64,000 nt of DNA from Shewanella hanedai. GTDB taxonomy: Bacteria; Pseudomonadota; Gammaproteobacteria; Enterobacterales; Shewanellaceae. Shown one piece after another: positions 36,213 through 45,397 of this stretch. A program made the position numbers and the translations under genes. Numbering within the stretch: the first letter of the stretch is position 1; each line of letters opens with the position of its first letter. The notes under the pieces were generated by a model. The model did not search any database and was not told the DNA's origin. It saw only the letters and a program-made list of their open reading frames with translations. Location of the stretch: contig NZ_VKGK01000008.1 of assembly GCF_007197645.1 (NCBI RefSeq), positions 124,001-188,000 of the forward strand, read 5' to 3'.

Positions 36213-37655
36213 TTATAGCTCGTCAGCAGTGATGCCCAACGCCTTAGCAATACCTTCACCGTAAGCGACATCCGCCTTCATACAGTTCTGGATATGTCGG
36301 ATCTGAATATGTCTATCAGCGCCGCCAACTTGAGCTGCTGTATTAGCAAATAGTCTTTGCTGCTCATCGCTTCCCATCAACCTAAACAGGTCGCCAGCTT
36401 GGCTGTAGTGATCATCATCACTTTGGCTGTAAGCATCCGCATCACCATCTATCTGCATTGGTGGCTCGCTAAAGTCAGGCTGTTCCTGCCATTGGCCTTG
36501 AGAATTTGGCTCATAACCTATGGTGCGGCCCGCATTACCATCGGTGCGCATCAGTCCATCTCTATGGTAAGAGTGGAACGGACATTTAGGCGCGTTAACC
36601 GGGATATGGCTATGGTTAACACCAAGACGATATCTCTGCGCATCACCGTAAGAGAACAAACGTCCCTGCAACATCTTATCTGGTGAGAAACCAATACCTG
36701 GTACGATAGTAGTCGGTGCAAATCCAGCCTGCTCAACATCAGCAAAATAGTTATCTGGGTTACGATTAAGCTCTAGCTCACCCACTTGGATTAACGGGTA
36801 ATCCTTGTGTGGCCAAACTTTGGTTAAATCGAAAGGATTAAACGGACAATCACCTGCCGCAGTCTCTTCCATTAACTGAACGTATAGAGTCCACTTAGGG
36901 AAATCACCTTGTTCAATCGAATGCAACAGATCCGCTTGATGACTTTCGCGATCGTTAGCAATGATTTCAGCTGCTTCTTTATCTGATAAATTTTGGATCC
37001 CTTGCTGAGTCTTAAAGTGGAACTTCACCCAATAGCGCTTATCATCTTTACTGATAAAGCTGTAAGTGTGAGAACCGAAACCATCCATATGACGGTAAGA
37101 CTTAGGGATACCACGATCACCCATGGTCATTGTGACCTGATGTAATGATTCTGGTGATAATGTCCAGAAATCCCAGTTGTTGTTAGCACTGCGCATGTTA
37201 GTGTGAGGATCGCGCTTCACTGCATGGTTAAGATCTGGGAACTTAAGCGGATCTTTAAGGAAGAAAACAGGCGTATTGTTACCGACTAAATCCCAGTTAC
37301 CTTGCTCAGTGTAAAACTTAATTGCAAAACCGCGGATATCACGCTCAGCATCGGCAGCACCACGCTCGCCAGCTACTGTAGAAAAACGGACAAACACTTC
37401 ACTCTCTTTGCCAACCGACTCAAACATCTTAGCTTTAGTAAACTCGCTGATGTCATGAGTCACAGTGAAGCGACCAAAAGCACCAGATCCTTTAGCGTGC
37501 ATACGACGCTCAGGGATAACTTCACGATCGAAGTGAGCGAGTTTTTCAATAAACCAAGCATTCTCAAGCAACATTGGGCCGCGCTTGCCTGCAGTTTTAA
37601 CATTTTGATTATCGGGTACCGGTGCGCCAAACGCAGTGGTCAATTTCTTATCCAT
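36213..37655 (-). CDS. Monofunctional haem catalase
   Basis: 480 residues, small-subunit (clade 3) size. It dismutates H2O2 in the cytoplasm. [20 protein letters not shown] carries the distal His, [18 protein letters not shown] the distal Asn region, and [14 protein letters not shown] the proximal Tyr haem ligand. GGAG lies 8 bases before the ATG. A 21-codon open frame with a strong ribosome-binding site lies upstream on the same strand. Confidence 0.95.
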   Translation of the reverse strand: MDKKLTTAFGAPVPDNQNVKTAGKRGPMLLENAWFIEKLAHFDREVIPERRMHAKGSGAFGRFTVTHDISEFTKAKMFESVGKESEVFVRFSTVAGERGAADAERDIRGFAIKFYTEQGNWDLVGNNTPVFFLKDPLKFPDLNHAVKRDPHTNMRSANNNWDFWTLSPESLHQVTMTMGDRGIPKSYRHMDGFGSHTYSFISKDDKRYWVKFHFKTQQGIQNLSDKEAAEIIANDRESHQADLLHSIEQGDFPKWTLYVQLMEETAAGDCPFNPFDLTKVWPHKDYPLIQVGELELNRNPDNYFADVEQAGFAPTTIVPGIGFSPDKMLQGRLFSYGDAQRYRLGVNHSHIPVNAPKCPFHSYHRDGLMRTDGNAGRTIGYEPNSQGQWQEQPDFSEPPMQIDGDADAYSQSDDDHYSQAGDLFRLMGSDEQQRLFANTAAQVGGADRHIQIRHIQNCMKADVAYGEGIAKALGITADEL

Positions 37656-37762
37656 AATAAACTCCTAGAACTCACATCAATCATTATAATGAAGTCGGTT
37701 ATCAGCTTAAAAATCTTAAAATTAATAACATCAGCATGAAAACAAACGGGTTACTTGGTACG

Positions 37763-37828
37763 TTAAGAAAGCGAATCGTCACGCTTATCATTAATCCAAG
37801 TTTCGATCAGGTCGTAAATAGTTGTCAT
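37763..37828 (-). CDS. Possible 21-residue small protein upstream of catalase
   Basis: An ATG at 37828 has AGGAG 8 bases upstream and reads MTTIYDLIETWINDKRDDSL plus Ser before the stop. An in-frame ATG at 37849 would add seven residues but lacks such a site. The peptide is amphipathic and helical in look, with no signal. It lies 107 bases upstream of catalase on the same strand and could be a leader or a free small protein. Unproven; it rests on the start signals. Confidence 0.4.
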   Translation of the reverse strand: MTTIYDLIETWINDKRDDSLS

Positions 37829-38156
37829 GGTCACCGCTCCTAAAGCCATATATTTAATAACGTGTAACTATGTCGATGTGATAAGAGTAGTTAAAAGTCA
37901 TAAAACAATAAAGCGATTAAAGTAGATTAACCTAAAAGGATTTAGCGATTGAAATTGTTTTCATAAAAAAAGAGCATTAACGCACCAAAGCCTTTACGGA
38001 CTGAAGGGTAGTGCTTTAGGGTGTTAGTCATATTGATTTAAATCAATGAAATCAATTAAGTGAATTAACTATCTCCTTGCAGTGATTGATCAACATACAA
38101 AAAAATATAGCGTTAATTATATTAAGTAAATAATAATCACACTGATAAAAACAAGA
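37829..38156. other. AT-rich intergenic region
   Basis: Probably contains the promoter for the small frame and catalase. An imperfect hairpin (CACCAAAGC with GCTTTAGGGTG) spans about 37993-38034, after a run of A. No larger gene seen. Confidence 0.4.
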
Positions 38157-38399
38157 TCAACCAGAAGTGGTATGCTCTTTTTTATACAGTTTTACCAGAT
38201 AGTAGGCATCGATGAGCACGATAAAGAAGTTAACCAATGCCACAGGAATAGCATCGATGGCCAAGCCATAAGCCACAAATAAAGCGGCGCCGATAAGGTT
38301 CCACCAGCGTAGCTTTTTGATATCAGACATCATCAGTGAAATTGCAATCACAACAGACGCCAGGTATCCAATCCACTCCCACATGGTTGCGCTATCCAT
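38157..38399 (-). CDS. Small YgjV-like inner-membrane protein
   Basis: 80 residues with three membrane segments: IGYLASVVIAISLMM, WWNLIGAALFVAYGLA and ALVNFFIVLIDAYYLVKLY. The layout resembles a single YgjV (SemiSWEET-like) repeat, with conserved Asn-Leu-Ile-Gly in the middle helix. Transport of a small metabolite is possible but not established. Short gene, moderate ribosome-binding site. Confidence 0.65.
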   Translation of the reverse strand: MDSATMWEWIGYLASVVIAISLMMSDIKKLRWWNLIGAALFVAYGLAIDAIPVALVNFFIVLIDAYYLVKLYKKEHTTSG

Positions 38400-38497
38400 A
38401 TAAGCTCTCCCTTAGCTAGATAAGGCCATTATGGACAAAATCTACTCACTGGAACAGCTTAATTGGCGAGATAACAACAAGCCCTTGATAGCTATCA

Positions 38498-38531
38498 TTT
38501 AACGCTTAACAACCGCAGCCGTCATTCTAGG
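38498..38531 (-). repeat. Duplicated 3' end of the thioesterase gene
   Basis: This stretch repeats 38583-38616 almost exactly, 85 bases away. In the coding direction it reads PRMTAAVVKR and stop, while the true gene ends SRMTAAVVKR and stop. It is either a small duplication or the tail of a lost tandem paralogue. Confidence 0.65.
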
Positions 38532-38583
38532 ATTTACAACAAGAGCAGCATAGGTTGCCAGACATAGCAGTTAGTTTATGGAT

Positions 38584-39021
38584 TTAACGCTTAACCACTG
38601 CCGCCGTCATTCTAGAGATGCAACAAAGCTCACCAGCGCTATTATGAATAAGCACTTCCCATACCGAACTACGTTTGCCCAAATGAACCGCTTTAGCAGT
38701 CGCGGTCAATGTGCCATTACGCGATGCTTTGAGGTGATTAGCGTTGATCTCTTGGCCGACGCAGTAGTACTGCTCAAAATCCACTGCAAAGTTAGCCGCA
38801 TAGCTGGCAACTGTTTCGGCTAATGCCACATTGGCGCCGCCATGAACAATACCAAGGGGATTATGAATCGCAGGGGTCGCGGGCATCGTTGCTTTCATGT
38901 AATCAGCACCGATCTCAGAAATTTTGATCCCCATGGTCTGCATTAACGTGCCCTTGCCATGCATGCCAGAGTCCATTTTTGCACAATCTTCTAAGCTTAC
39001 AGGTCTAAACCAGATACTCAT
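38584..39021 (-). CDS. Hotdog-fold thioesterase, MenI/YdiI-like
   Basis: 145 residues from the ATG at 39021, preferred over 39027 because GAGG then sits 8 bases away. It hydrolyses acyl-CoA thioesters; closest resemblance is to MenI, 1,4-dihydroxy-2-naphthoyl-CoA hydrolase of menaquinone synthesis. IHNPLGIVHGGANVALAET holds the HGG oxyanion loop and the catalytic Glu. CVGQEINANHLKAS is the second conserved strand. Menaquinone matters in Shewanella-type respiration, but other acyl-CoAs are possible. Confidence 0.75.
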   Translation of the reverse strand: MSIWFRPVSLEDCAKMDSGMHGKGTLMQTMGIKISEIGADYMKATMPATPAIHNPLGIVHGGANVALAETVASYAANFAVDFEQYYCVGQEINANHLKASRNGTLTATAKAVHLGKRSSVWEVLIHNSAGELCCISRMTAAVVKR

Positions 39022-39136
39022 TACCATCGCCTCTATTTATCATCATTAGGCCACAGTCTACTGGGTCATGGAGGAAATTTAAACAAGTGTTTGAGTTTCA
39101 TTTAGCGGGAAAGGAAAACTGAGACATGAAGCAAAA

Positions 39137-39217
39137 GCTGGATACTGAAACGAGTTCAGCATGACGAGCTTAACGACTTCACTTATCCGTCACCCTGAAC
39201 TGGTTTCAGGGTCTAGT
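39137..39217. repeat. Inverted pair of REP-like hairpins
   Basis: 39137-39165 and 39189-39217 are two copies of the hairpin repeat seen at 26084, in opposite orientations (arms CTGAA and TTCAG around a four- to five-base loop). This is the BIME arrangement. No RAYT transposase is in the window. Confidence 0.65.
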
Positions 39218-39383
39218 TTATTTACGCTCAGCCTAGTCACTGAGTGTCGTGCCATCGTGGGTGGCTCCCGCATATTCTTATTTTTGATGTCGATTCAGTT
39301 TACACAGATCAACTTTTGGTGAATATTTGGGAGCCGTAGGGCAAGGGTTATCACTCTTTTTATATCAATCGATATACCTAGCC

Positions 39384-39430
39384 CGCAGGTTTGCAGGTTT
39401 GCAGGTTTGCAGGTTTGCAGGTTTGCAGGG
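39384..39430. repeat. Octanucleotide tandem repeat inside a perfect inverted repeat
   Basis: Five tandem copies of GCAGGTTT, plus a partial sixth, run through 39385-39428. They are bounded by CCTAGCCC on the left and GGGCTAGG on the right, perfect inverse complements. It lies 20-odd bases after the deoD stop, so on deoD mRNA the array forms the loop of a hairpin. Copy number may vary by slippage. Confidence 0.8.
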
Positions 39431-39445
39431 CTAGGTTAAAAGAGA

Positions 39446-40156
39446 TTAAAGGTCTTTGCTAACCGCTTCTAATGTTAACTTGATCATCTCATTAAGGGTT
39501 TCTTGACGCTCTTCAGCCGTTAAGTGAAGCCCTAGTCTGATATGATCTGTCACTGTCATCATTGCCAGTGCATTGGCGCCGTATTCAGCTGCAACACCAT
39601 ACAAACCAGCCGCTTCCATTTCGACACCTAAAATGCCGTACTTCTCCATAAGATCGTAACGACTCTCATCTGAGCTATAGAAAAGATCAGAAGAGTAAAG
39701 GTTACCCACATGGTAGTTAACCCCTAATTTATCAGCCGCATCAGCAGCTTTTCTCAGTAGGTTAAAATCTGCAATCATGGCAAAATCAGTGTTTTCAAAA
39801 CGGCTACGGTTAACCGCTGAATCCGTACTGGCACCCATCGCCATGACCACGTCCATCAACTTGATTTTTTCACTAACCGCACCACAAGAACCGATACGAA
39901 TGATGTTCTTCACACCATATTCAGTGATCAACTCTTTCGCGTAGATAGAGATAGAAGGAATGCCCATACCAGAACCCATCACAGAGATCTTCTTGCCCTG
40001 ATACTCACCCGTGTAACCCAACATGTTACGGACATCAGTCACCAACACAGCGTTTTCAAGGAAGTTTTCAGCGATATACTTAGCGCGTAGCGGATCGCCA
40101 GGCATAAGCACAGTAGTTGCAAACGCGCCAGCTTCAGCATTGATATGTGGAGTCAT
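39446..40156 (-). CDS. deoD: Purine nucleoside phosphorylase
   Basis: 236 residues, full-length hexameric PNP type. It splits purine (deoxy)nucleosides with phosphate into base and (deoxy)ribose-1-phosphate. [18 protein letters not shown] binds phosphate, [18 protein letters not shown] continues the site, and [13 protein letters not shown] binds the ribose. It is 83 bases downstream of a nucleoside permease on the same strand, forming an uptake-and-salvage operon. Confidence 0.95.
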   Translation of the reverse strand: MTPHINAEAGAFATTVLMPGDPLRAKYIAENFLENAVLVTDVRNMLGYTGEYQGKKISVMGSGMGIPSISIYAKELITEYGVKNIIRIGSCGAVSEKIKLMDVVMAMGASTDSAVNRSRFENTDFAMIADFNLLRKAADAADKLGVNYHVGNLYSSDLFYSSDESRYDLMEKYGILGVEMEAAGLYGVAAEYGANALAMMTVTDHIRLGLHLTAEERQETLNEMIKLTLEAVSKDL

Positions 40157-40239
40157 GATCTTTTCCTACTCAAATATTGAGTGCCGTTTCAATTAACGAC
40201 ACAGTAAAATAATGGTAAAACCTATTAATACGTTAAGCG

Positions 40240-41466
40240 TTAACCCGCTAAGCTAAACAGTAAGCCTGCGATGGTACCGCTCATTAAGTTCGCTAATGCC
40301 GCAGCAATAAGCGCTTTCATGCCGATAGCACTGAGATCTTGACGACGCTCAGGACACAGCGCAGCTAAGCCACCAATCACCATGGCTAAAGAGCCGATGT
40401 TGGCAAAGCCACACAAGGTAAAGCTGATAATAATCTGGGTCTTTTCAGAGAGTTGATCGGCAACCTTTAAGAAATCGATATACGCGACAAATTCGTTGAT
40501 CACCATCTTCTGGCCAATAAACGAAGCTGCTTGCACAGATTCACTCCACGGCACACCCATGATCCAAGCCAGTGGTGCAAGCAGGTAACCTAAAATCATC
40601 TGCATGGTTAATTCGCCGAAACCGAACCACCCACCCACGCCACCAATAATGCCGTTTACCATCGCAATCAATGCCACAAACGCTAATAACAACGCAGATA
40701 CCGCAATCACTTGCTGCATTCCCATCGCAGCACCACCAGCGGCGGCATCTAAGACGTTGGCAGGTCTATCTTCCTGATCATCCATTATCTTCTTGATGTC
40801 GTTTTGCGGTTGCTCTGTTTCAGGCCAGATAAGCTTGGCGAATAGTAATCCCGCAGGCGCAGTCATAAAGGCAGCAGTCAGTACATATTTAATGTCGACG
40901 CCCATCTGGATATAACCGATCATGGTGCCGCCAGCTACCGATGCTAGCCCCCCCGTCATCACGGCAAATAATTCAGAACGGGTCATGTGCTTCACAAAGG
41001 GACGCACCATAGAAGGCGCTTCGATAGGGCCAACAAAGATATTGGCTGTCGCTGAAAGCGATTCTGCGCGGCTGGTGCCAAGCAGTTTTGAGAGTCCACC
41101 ACCAATCACACCGATGATCAGCTGCATAATCCCTAAATAATACAGAACGGCAATGAGTGAGCTAACAAACACCACCACAAACAGCACGTTAATCACGAAG
41201 ATAAAACCAACACCAAATTTAGCTAGGTCACCAAATAGGAACGCGATTCCTTCATTTGCGTAATTGATCACATGCATCACGCCACCAGACGCACTGTCCA
41301 GCATCGTCTGTCCAATCGGCACATACATCACAAACGCGCCAAAGGCGATCTGGAAGATAAGTGCCCCGATAACGGTACGCAGGTTTATCGCCGATCTCTT
41401 TTCTGAGATAAGCACGGCCAAACCGATTAAGCTGATCATTCCCAACAAACTGATGAAAACTTCCAT
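40240..41466 (-). CDS. CNT-family nucleoside permease (NupC/NupX type)
   Basis: 408 residues, about ten membrane helices. FVGPIEAPSMVRPF, MIGYIQMGVD and MVINEFVAYIDF with FTLCGFANIGSLAMVIGG are concentrative nucleoside transporter motifs. It imports nucleosides with H+ or Na+. It is followed by deoD, which degrades the imported purine nucleosides. No clear CRP or CytR site was recognised upstream. Confidence 0.9.
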   Translation of the reverse strand: MEVFISLLGMISLIGLAVLISEKRSAINLRTVIGALIFQIAFGAFVMYVPIGQTMLDSASGGVMHVINYANEGIAFLFGDLAKFGVGFIFVINVLFVVVFVSSLIAVLYYLGIMQLIIGVIGGGLSKLLGTSRAESLSATANIFVGPIEAPSMVRPFVKHMTRSELFAVMTGGLASVAGGTMIGYIQMGVDIKYVLTAAFMTAPAGLLFAKLIWPETEQPQNDIKKIMDDQEDRPANVLDAAAGGAAMGMQQVIAVSALLLAFVALIAMVNGIIGGVGGWFGFGELTMQMILGYLLAPLAWIMGVPWSESVQAASFIGQKMVINEFVAYIDFLKVADQLSEKTQIIISFTLCGFANIGSLAMVIGGLAALCPERRQDLSAIGMKALIAAALANLMSGTIAGLLFSLAG

Positions 41467-41845
41467 ACATTTCTTACCGAGATAACGTTTAGATGTCGGC
41501 AGTTTATACAGGCTTAAATTAGCTGCAAGAGATATGGGTCAATTTATGAAAATTTAATGTCACTTTTAGCCCCTTAAACCAGATAATAGTCTTAACCAAT
41601 TAAAGCTCACCAAACAAACCAACTTTCACGCCACAACGAAATAAGAAAAACAACACAAACCCCTTTAGAATAGCTAGTTCAACACCAATACATCTCATTT
41701 TGTATCAAGCTCATTTATTTATAAATAGATCGTTACCACGGAAAATATAGATCTATTTATTACACCTTGGTAATTTTATAACATAATAATATAGACGTTT
41801 AGCCACTAAAATAGCCGTTAAGCTTGATTTTAATGCCATAGAGAT
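41467..41845. other. AT-rich intergenic region upstream of the nucleoside operon
   Basis: No gene. It contains an inverted repeat ATAAATAGATC / GATCTATTTAT around 41720-41760 that could form a hairpin or an operator. Confidence 0.4.
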
Positions 41846-41883
41846 AAAAAAACCGCCATCAGCGCAAGCCGAAGACGGTTTAA
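41846..41883 (-). terminator. Intrinsic terminator of the nuclease gene
   Basis: AAACCG/CGGTTT closing stem with a GC-rich inner part. On the minus strand it ends in seven T, about 20 bases after the stop. Confidence 0.8.
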
Positions 41884-41902
41884 ACAAGAAAGTAAGTGCG
41901 AA

Positions 41903-44047
41903 TTAACGTGTTCTGCGACGTAATCCCAGCAGAGATAGCATTGCCAATCCAAGGTAACCGAGTGAACCACCATCATCTTTCGGTGCTGGCTCTGGCGTAA
42001 CTGGCGCAGGGTACTCAAGTGCGATGATCACAGGATCGTGATCCGAAGAGCTAAATACATTCTCAGACTTCTCAAGATCACCGGTATATTTACTGCCGTA
42101 TTCGAACAGATTAGATTCAACCGCATTGATATGCCAATCTTCAATTGCCACCATACGCTTAGCGACACTGGCGTTACCTAATGCATGATCGAGATTGCCC
42201 AGCTCACCACTGTAGCTGTAACCGAAGGTCGCAGGCCCATGGGCTTGCGTGTTCAAGTTGATTAAACCATAACCCTTATCAATCTTACTGCCCTCACGCT
42301 CATAAATAACACCATCGAGTGTTGTCCATGAAGCGGTCACAATCTCACGGTTAGCAGTCGACGCATCATAATCGGTCAGCACAGCAATAGGATCTTCCAT
42401 GCCGTAGGCATTCATATCACCGATAACTAACAAGTCACCTTCAATATCGCTAATCGCTTCACCAATCACTTTCGCAGCCGACACACGGAACTCGTTACAA
42501 TGTCCTTGAAGATCGGCTGGATCTTCATCTTCAGCAAACTCAATCCAATCCTCTAAACACTCAGAACCTTTCGACTTTAGATGACTCACGACTATGGTGA
42601 GCTTGTCATCATGAATGCTAAAGGTTTGACCTAAGCTATGACGCTGGTATTTGTTATATTCAGGGCTGGCTTCATCTTCACCACGTGTTGCAACACCTTC
42701 TTCAGCATGTTGCTCCGGCGTTTTAATGACGAAGGCACTGCTATCAGGGGCTACCGTTGCAGCGCGGTACAAGATACCGACGGTGATCGCGTCGCTGCCG
42801 ATAAACTTGCCTTGATACTTATCTTCGTCACTTATCTCGATAAAACTGTAAGCCTCTTCGGCTGACAGCTCAGCATTAATAGCATCGAGTAGGTTCTGGA
42901 TCGCACTCATCTCACCAAAGCCGTTATTGGCGATCTCCATTAAGCCAACAATATCAGCATTCATGGCCGTAATAGCACTAACCAGCTTTGCGCGCTGAAG
43001 TAACATCTCTGCCTCAGTTGAGGCGCCGCGGTTACCATTGGGGGTATCGTCACCGCCAACCATGTCGTTAAAGAAGTTCAGTACATTGAAGCTAGCGACG
43101 CGGATATCACCTTGAGTAGCGATAGCAGGTACAGCAGTACGATCGTTTTCACGAATGAGGTCGCCAGCCGTGATCTCATTGGTCACCACCAAACGATAAT
43201 TACTGTAGCTATAGCCGACAACACCAGCGATATTGGTCAGCTGATCGCCAACACGCATATAACCTGTTTCAGCGTTAAAATCAGGGAAGTAAGGCACTTC
43301 ACCGTTATTCGCTTTATAGTCAGACTCGATATACAACTCATTGCTGCGGTTCGCCTTTTGCTGTGCTACCGCTTCATCCGAGAGTGGAGCATACACTTGA
43401 GTAGGCTTCATTAATGGTGCTATATGGGAGAGCACCATGTTGTTACGGTAGCTTGAATAATCGAAGCTAAAATTGCGAGTGATCCTCATATCGCTACCGG
43501 CATCTAGTACAATATGCATACCTTCGTAGCGCTCTAATGCTTGCGCTAGATTCTCTCCATCGGCGACATAAAAAGGAGTAGCAGCGAGCTTTTCACCCTG
43601 TTCACCAATTTCAATATTAGCGGCGTCACCTGCAATCTGGGTCTGATTATATCTCTCTTGTACCAACCCCTTAACACAAACTGCCACACCAGCTTGGATA
43701 CCTTCGGCGGCTTTTTCACCTAAATAGACAAAGACCCCATCAGAGGTATATGGCGATCCATCACCTTGGGCTTCTTGCAGGTAAAAGCCTTTTTGTAATG
43801 AGTCGCCACGAGCGGTAACGATCCCCTTTATCGTGACTGTCTCAGCTGACACAAACTCGCCAGTTGGGACTAGAGGACTAGAATCACCAGCGCCCTGCAC
43901 CTTATAGATGGGCGTGATCGTTTCGCCGACACAACTAAAGGCAGATCCCTCAACATATTCACTAATAAGTACATCTGCATTGGCCACAGCAGGTAAAGCA
44001 GCCGCTATTGACAGTGCAAGCACTGACAATCTTTTAACATTATCCAT
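41903..44047 (-). CDS. exeM: ExeM/NucH-type extracellular nuclease with GlyGly-CTERM
   Basis: 714 residues: signal peptide (cleavage after NA, residue 24), an OB-fold-like part (VTIKGIVTARGD), an exonuclease-endonuclease-phosphatase domain (about 310-650: IRVASFNVLNFF, DIVGLMEIANNG, LLVIGDMNAYG, SSSDHDPVI), then a GlyGly-CTERM tail (GGSLGYLGLAML, a hydrophobic helix and RRRTR), the sorting signal for rhombosortase. It degrades extracellular DNA. Known ExeM proteins are about 870 residues with an N-terminal LTD domain. Here LISEYVEGS, normally the LTD start, runs straight into the OB part, so most of the LTD is missing. A MITE-like element begins 19 bases before the start. Confidence 0.88.
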   Translation of the reverse strand: MDNVKRLSVLALSIAAALPAVANADVLISEYVEGSAFSCVGETITPIYKVQGAGDSSPLVPTGEFVSAETVTIKGIVTARGDSLQKGFYLQEAQGDGSPYTSDGVFVYLGEKAAEGIQAGVAVCVKGLVQERYNQTQIAGDAANIEIGEQGEKLAATPFYVADGENLAQALERYEGMHIVLDAGSDMRITRNFSFDYSSYRNNMVLSHIAPLMKPTQVYAPLSDEAVAQQKANRSNELYIESDYKANNGEVPYFPDFNAETGYMRVGDQLTNIAGVVGYSYSNYRLVVTNEITAGDLIRENDRTAVPAIATQGDIRVASFNVLNFFNDMVGGDDTPNGNRGASTEAEMLLQRAKLVSAITAMNADIVGLMEIANNGFGEMSAIQNLLDAINAELSAEEAYSFIEISDEDKYQGKFIGSDAITVGILYRAATVAPDSSAFVIKTPEQHAEEGVATRGEDEASPEYNKYQRHSLGQTFSIHDDKLTIVVSHLKSKGSECLEDWIEFAEDEDPADLQGHCNEFRVSAAKVIGEAISDIEGDLLVIGDMNAYGMEDPIAVLTDYDASTANREIVTASWTTLDGVIYEREGSKIDKGYGLINLNTQAHGPATFGYSYSGELGNLDHALGNASVAKRMVAIEDWHINAVESNLFEYGSKYTGDLEKSENVFSSSDHDPVIIALEYPAPVTPEPAPKDDGGSLGYLGLAMLSLLGLRRRTR

Positions 44048-44066
44048 TTTTTCAACCCCATTTTAA

Positions 44067-44330
44067 TACCAGTCAGTATAAAGATGTGATCGCTCAGCGA
44101 GTGTTTAGCGCTTTTGAGGCAAGGCAACGAGTGAAGAACATAGTTGTTCTACGTTTAAGCTCGTTAACACAGCATCGGATGCGCTAAGGCTCGCCTGTAA
44201 GGAGTATTTTTGGCTGCCTACTTCTGCGTAGAATGAACTCACAAGGGAATAACCATTCCATCATCCATTCGCCTTGAATTAGTTTGCCAAAAAATACTCT
44301 GAGTAGATCACTTTCTTATCCTGATTGGTA
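44067..44330 (-). mobile_element. 264-bp MITE-like element, copy 1
   Basis: Bounded by TACCAGTCAGTATAAAGA on the left and the inverse of TACCAATCAGGATAAGAA on the right. It is the reverse complement of 48877-49140, with the same length and only scattered differences. It has no open frame of note. The terminal TA may be the target duplication, as in mariner/IS630-type elements. It sits 19 bases upstream of the nuclease start codon, so the nuclease promoter lies in or beyond it. Confidence 0.8.
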
Positions 44331-44661
44331 TGAATCCGTTAATTTGTATTAACGTGAGCGATAATTGTCACAGAGTTTTATGACAAAAAATAGATGAACC
44401 AGTCACAGATTTAACAGTAAGAGACTGTTATTAATACAGAAAGACACATGAATTAGACTCGACACAGAACACCCTTTCCCTGCACTGAGTTAAGCGTTTA
44501 AAAGTCATCAACTTAAGCAAGAACGCTACGAATGTAACCTGCGGGTTAAATACTCGAATTAGAGGTAAATTAATTTTGCAAAAAATGCTGTGAAATGATG
44601 TAGCTTGATAAGAGTGGATTAAAAATAGACAGTTACACATTGATTCTAAATGTATTTAGCA
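44331..44661. other. Intergenic region
   Basis: No supported gene between the MITE and the regulator terminator. A 69-codon minus-strand frame here has no ribosome-binding site and no family resemblance. Confidence 0.4.
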
Positions 44662-44686
44662 CAAAAAAACGGCACTGTTGCCGTTA
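44662..44686 (-). terminator. Intrinsic terminator of the VpsT/CsgD-like gene
   Basis: ACGGCA/TGCCGT stem with a four-base loop. Seven T follow on the minus strand. Confidence 0.85.
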
Positions 44687-44731
44687 ATGGTTTGCGACAC
44701 TCACGCCTGGCGATTCACTGATTAAGGAATA

Positions 44732-45397
44732 TTAAGAGCAAAGTTCCAAGTGTTCAGCATAGGTTTGAGCCCAGCGAAGTAACTCGACTCGATTGCGCGA
44801 GTGGGTCTTTCGGAATATTGAAGAGATATGGGCTTTGACAGTGTGTTCACTGATAAACAGATCATCGGCGATCTCTTTGTTTCTCGCACCACTGGACACC
44901 TGTCGAATAATGGTGCGCTCTCTTTTGGTCAACACTTGCAGCACATCTTCGGAATTTTGTGAGTAGTCTTCGCTGGTCTCAAGTCGCTCCACAAGCTGAC
45001 GGAATATTTTACTGATCAAGGTACGATCATACCAAAGTTCATCGGCAACCATCTTCCTTAACCCCGTCAACATGAGATCCATGCGTTGATCTGAAAAGAG
45101 TAAACCACGGATCCCCAATAACAGTGCTGAAGCAGGATCCAGCTTATTTCTATCGACCTGATACAGGGCAACGGGGACATGGGCAACAAGGCGAATGGCT
45201 AACAAGGGTATCCCTCTGTTATCCAATGCAGCTCCTTCTTGGCCTATCAGATAAAAGCTATTGCGGCCGTTATCAGGATCTAGATCAGAAACCTGCCTAA
45301 TCACTCGCGTATTTAATCCGATAGACTCAGCTAAAATAGCCAAATTACATGGCGTAGATAACTGATGAAGAAAAACCAACTCATCAATTTTACCCAT
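44732..45397 (-). CDS. LuxR-family regulator of the VpsT/CsgD type
   Basis: 221 residues: degenerate receiver-like domain (1-115), linker helix, and LuxR helix-turn-helix (LTKRERTIIRQVSSGARNKE, then IADDLFISEHTVKAHISSIF). LLLGIRGLLFSDQRMDLMLT and the following ADELWYDR align with the VpsT/CsgD linker, where VpsT binds c-di-GMP through a W-[FLM]-[ST]-R motif. Here it is WYDR (122-125): Trp and Arg are kept but the middle residues changed. It lacks the receiver phosphorylation pocket. The role is probably biofilm or surface control (inference). Confidence 0.75.
   Translation of the reverse strand: MGKIDELVFLHQLSTPCNLAILAESIGLNTRVIRQVSDLDPDNGRNSFYLIGQEGAALDNRGIPLLAIRLVAHVPVALYQVDRNKLDPASALLLGIRGLLFSDQRMDLMLTGLRKMVADELWYDRTLISKIFRQLVERLETSEDYSQNSEDVLQVLTKRERTIIRQVSSGARNKEIADDLFISEHTVKAHISSIFRKTHSRNRVELLRWAQTYAEHLELCS

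Noticed and set aside
39384..39430. CRISPR-like reading of the GCAGGTTT array
   Set aside because: The units are 8 bases with no spacers and no cas genes nearby; it is a microsatellite.
44431..44640. Minus-strand 69-codon frame between MITE and LuxR gene
   Set aside because: No ribosome-binding site, odd composition and no family resemblance; judged chance.
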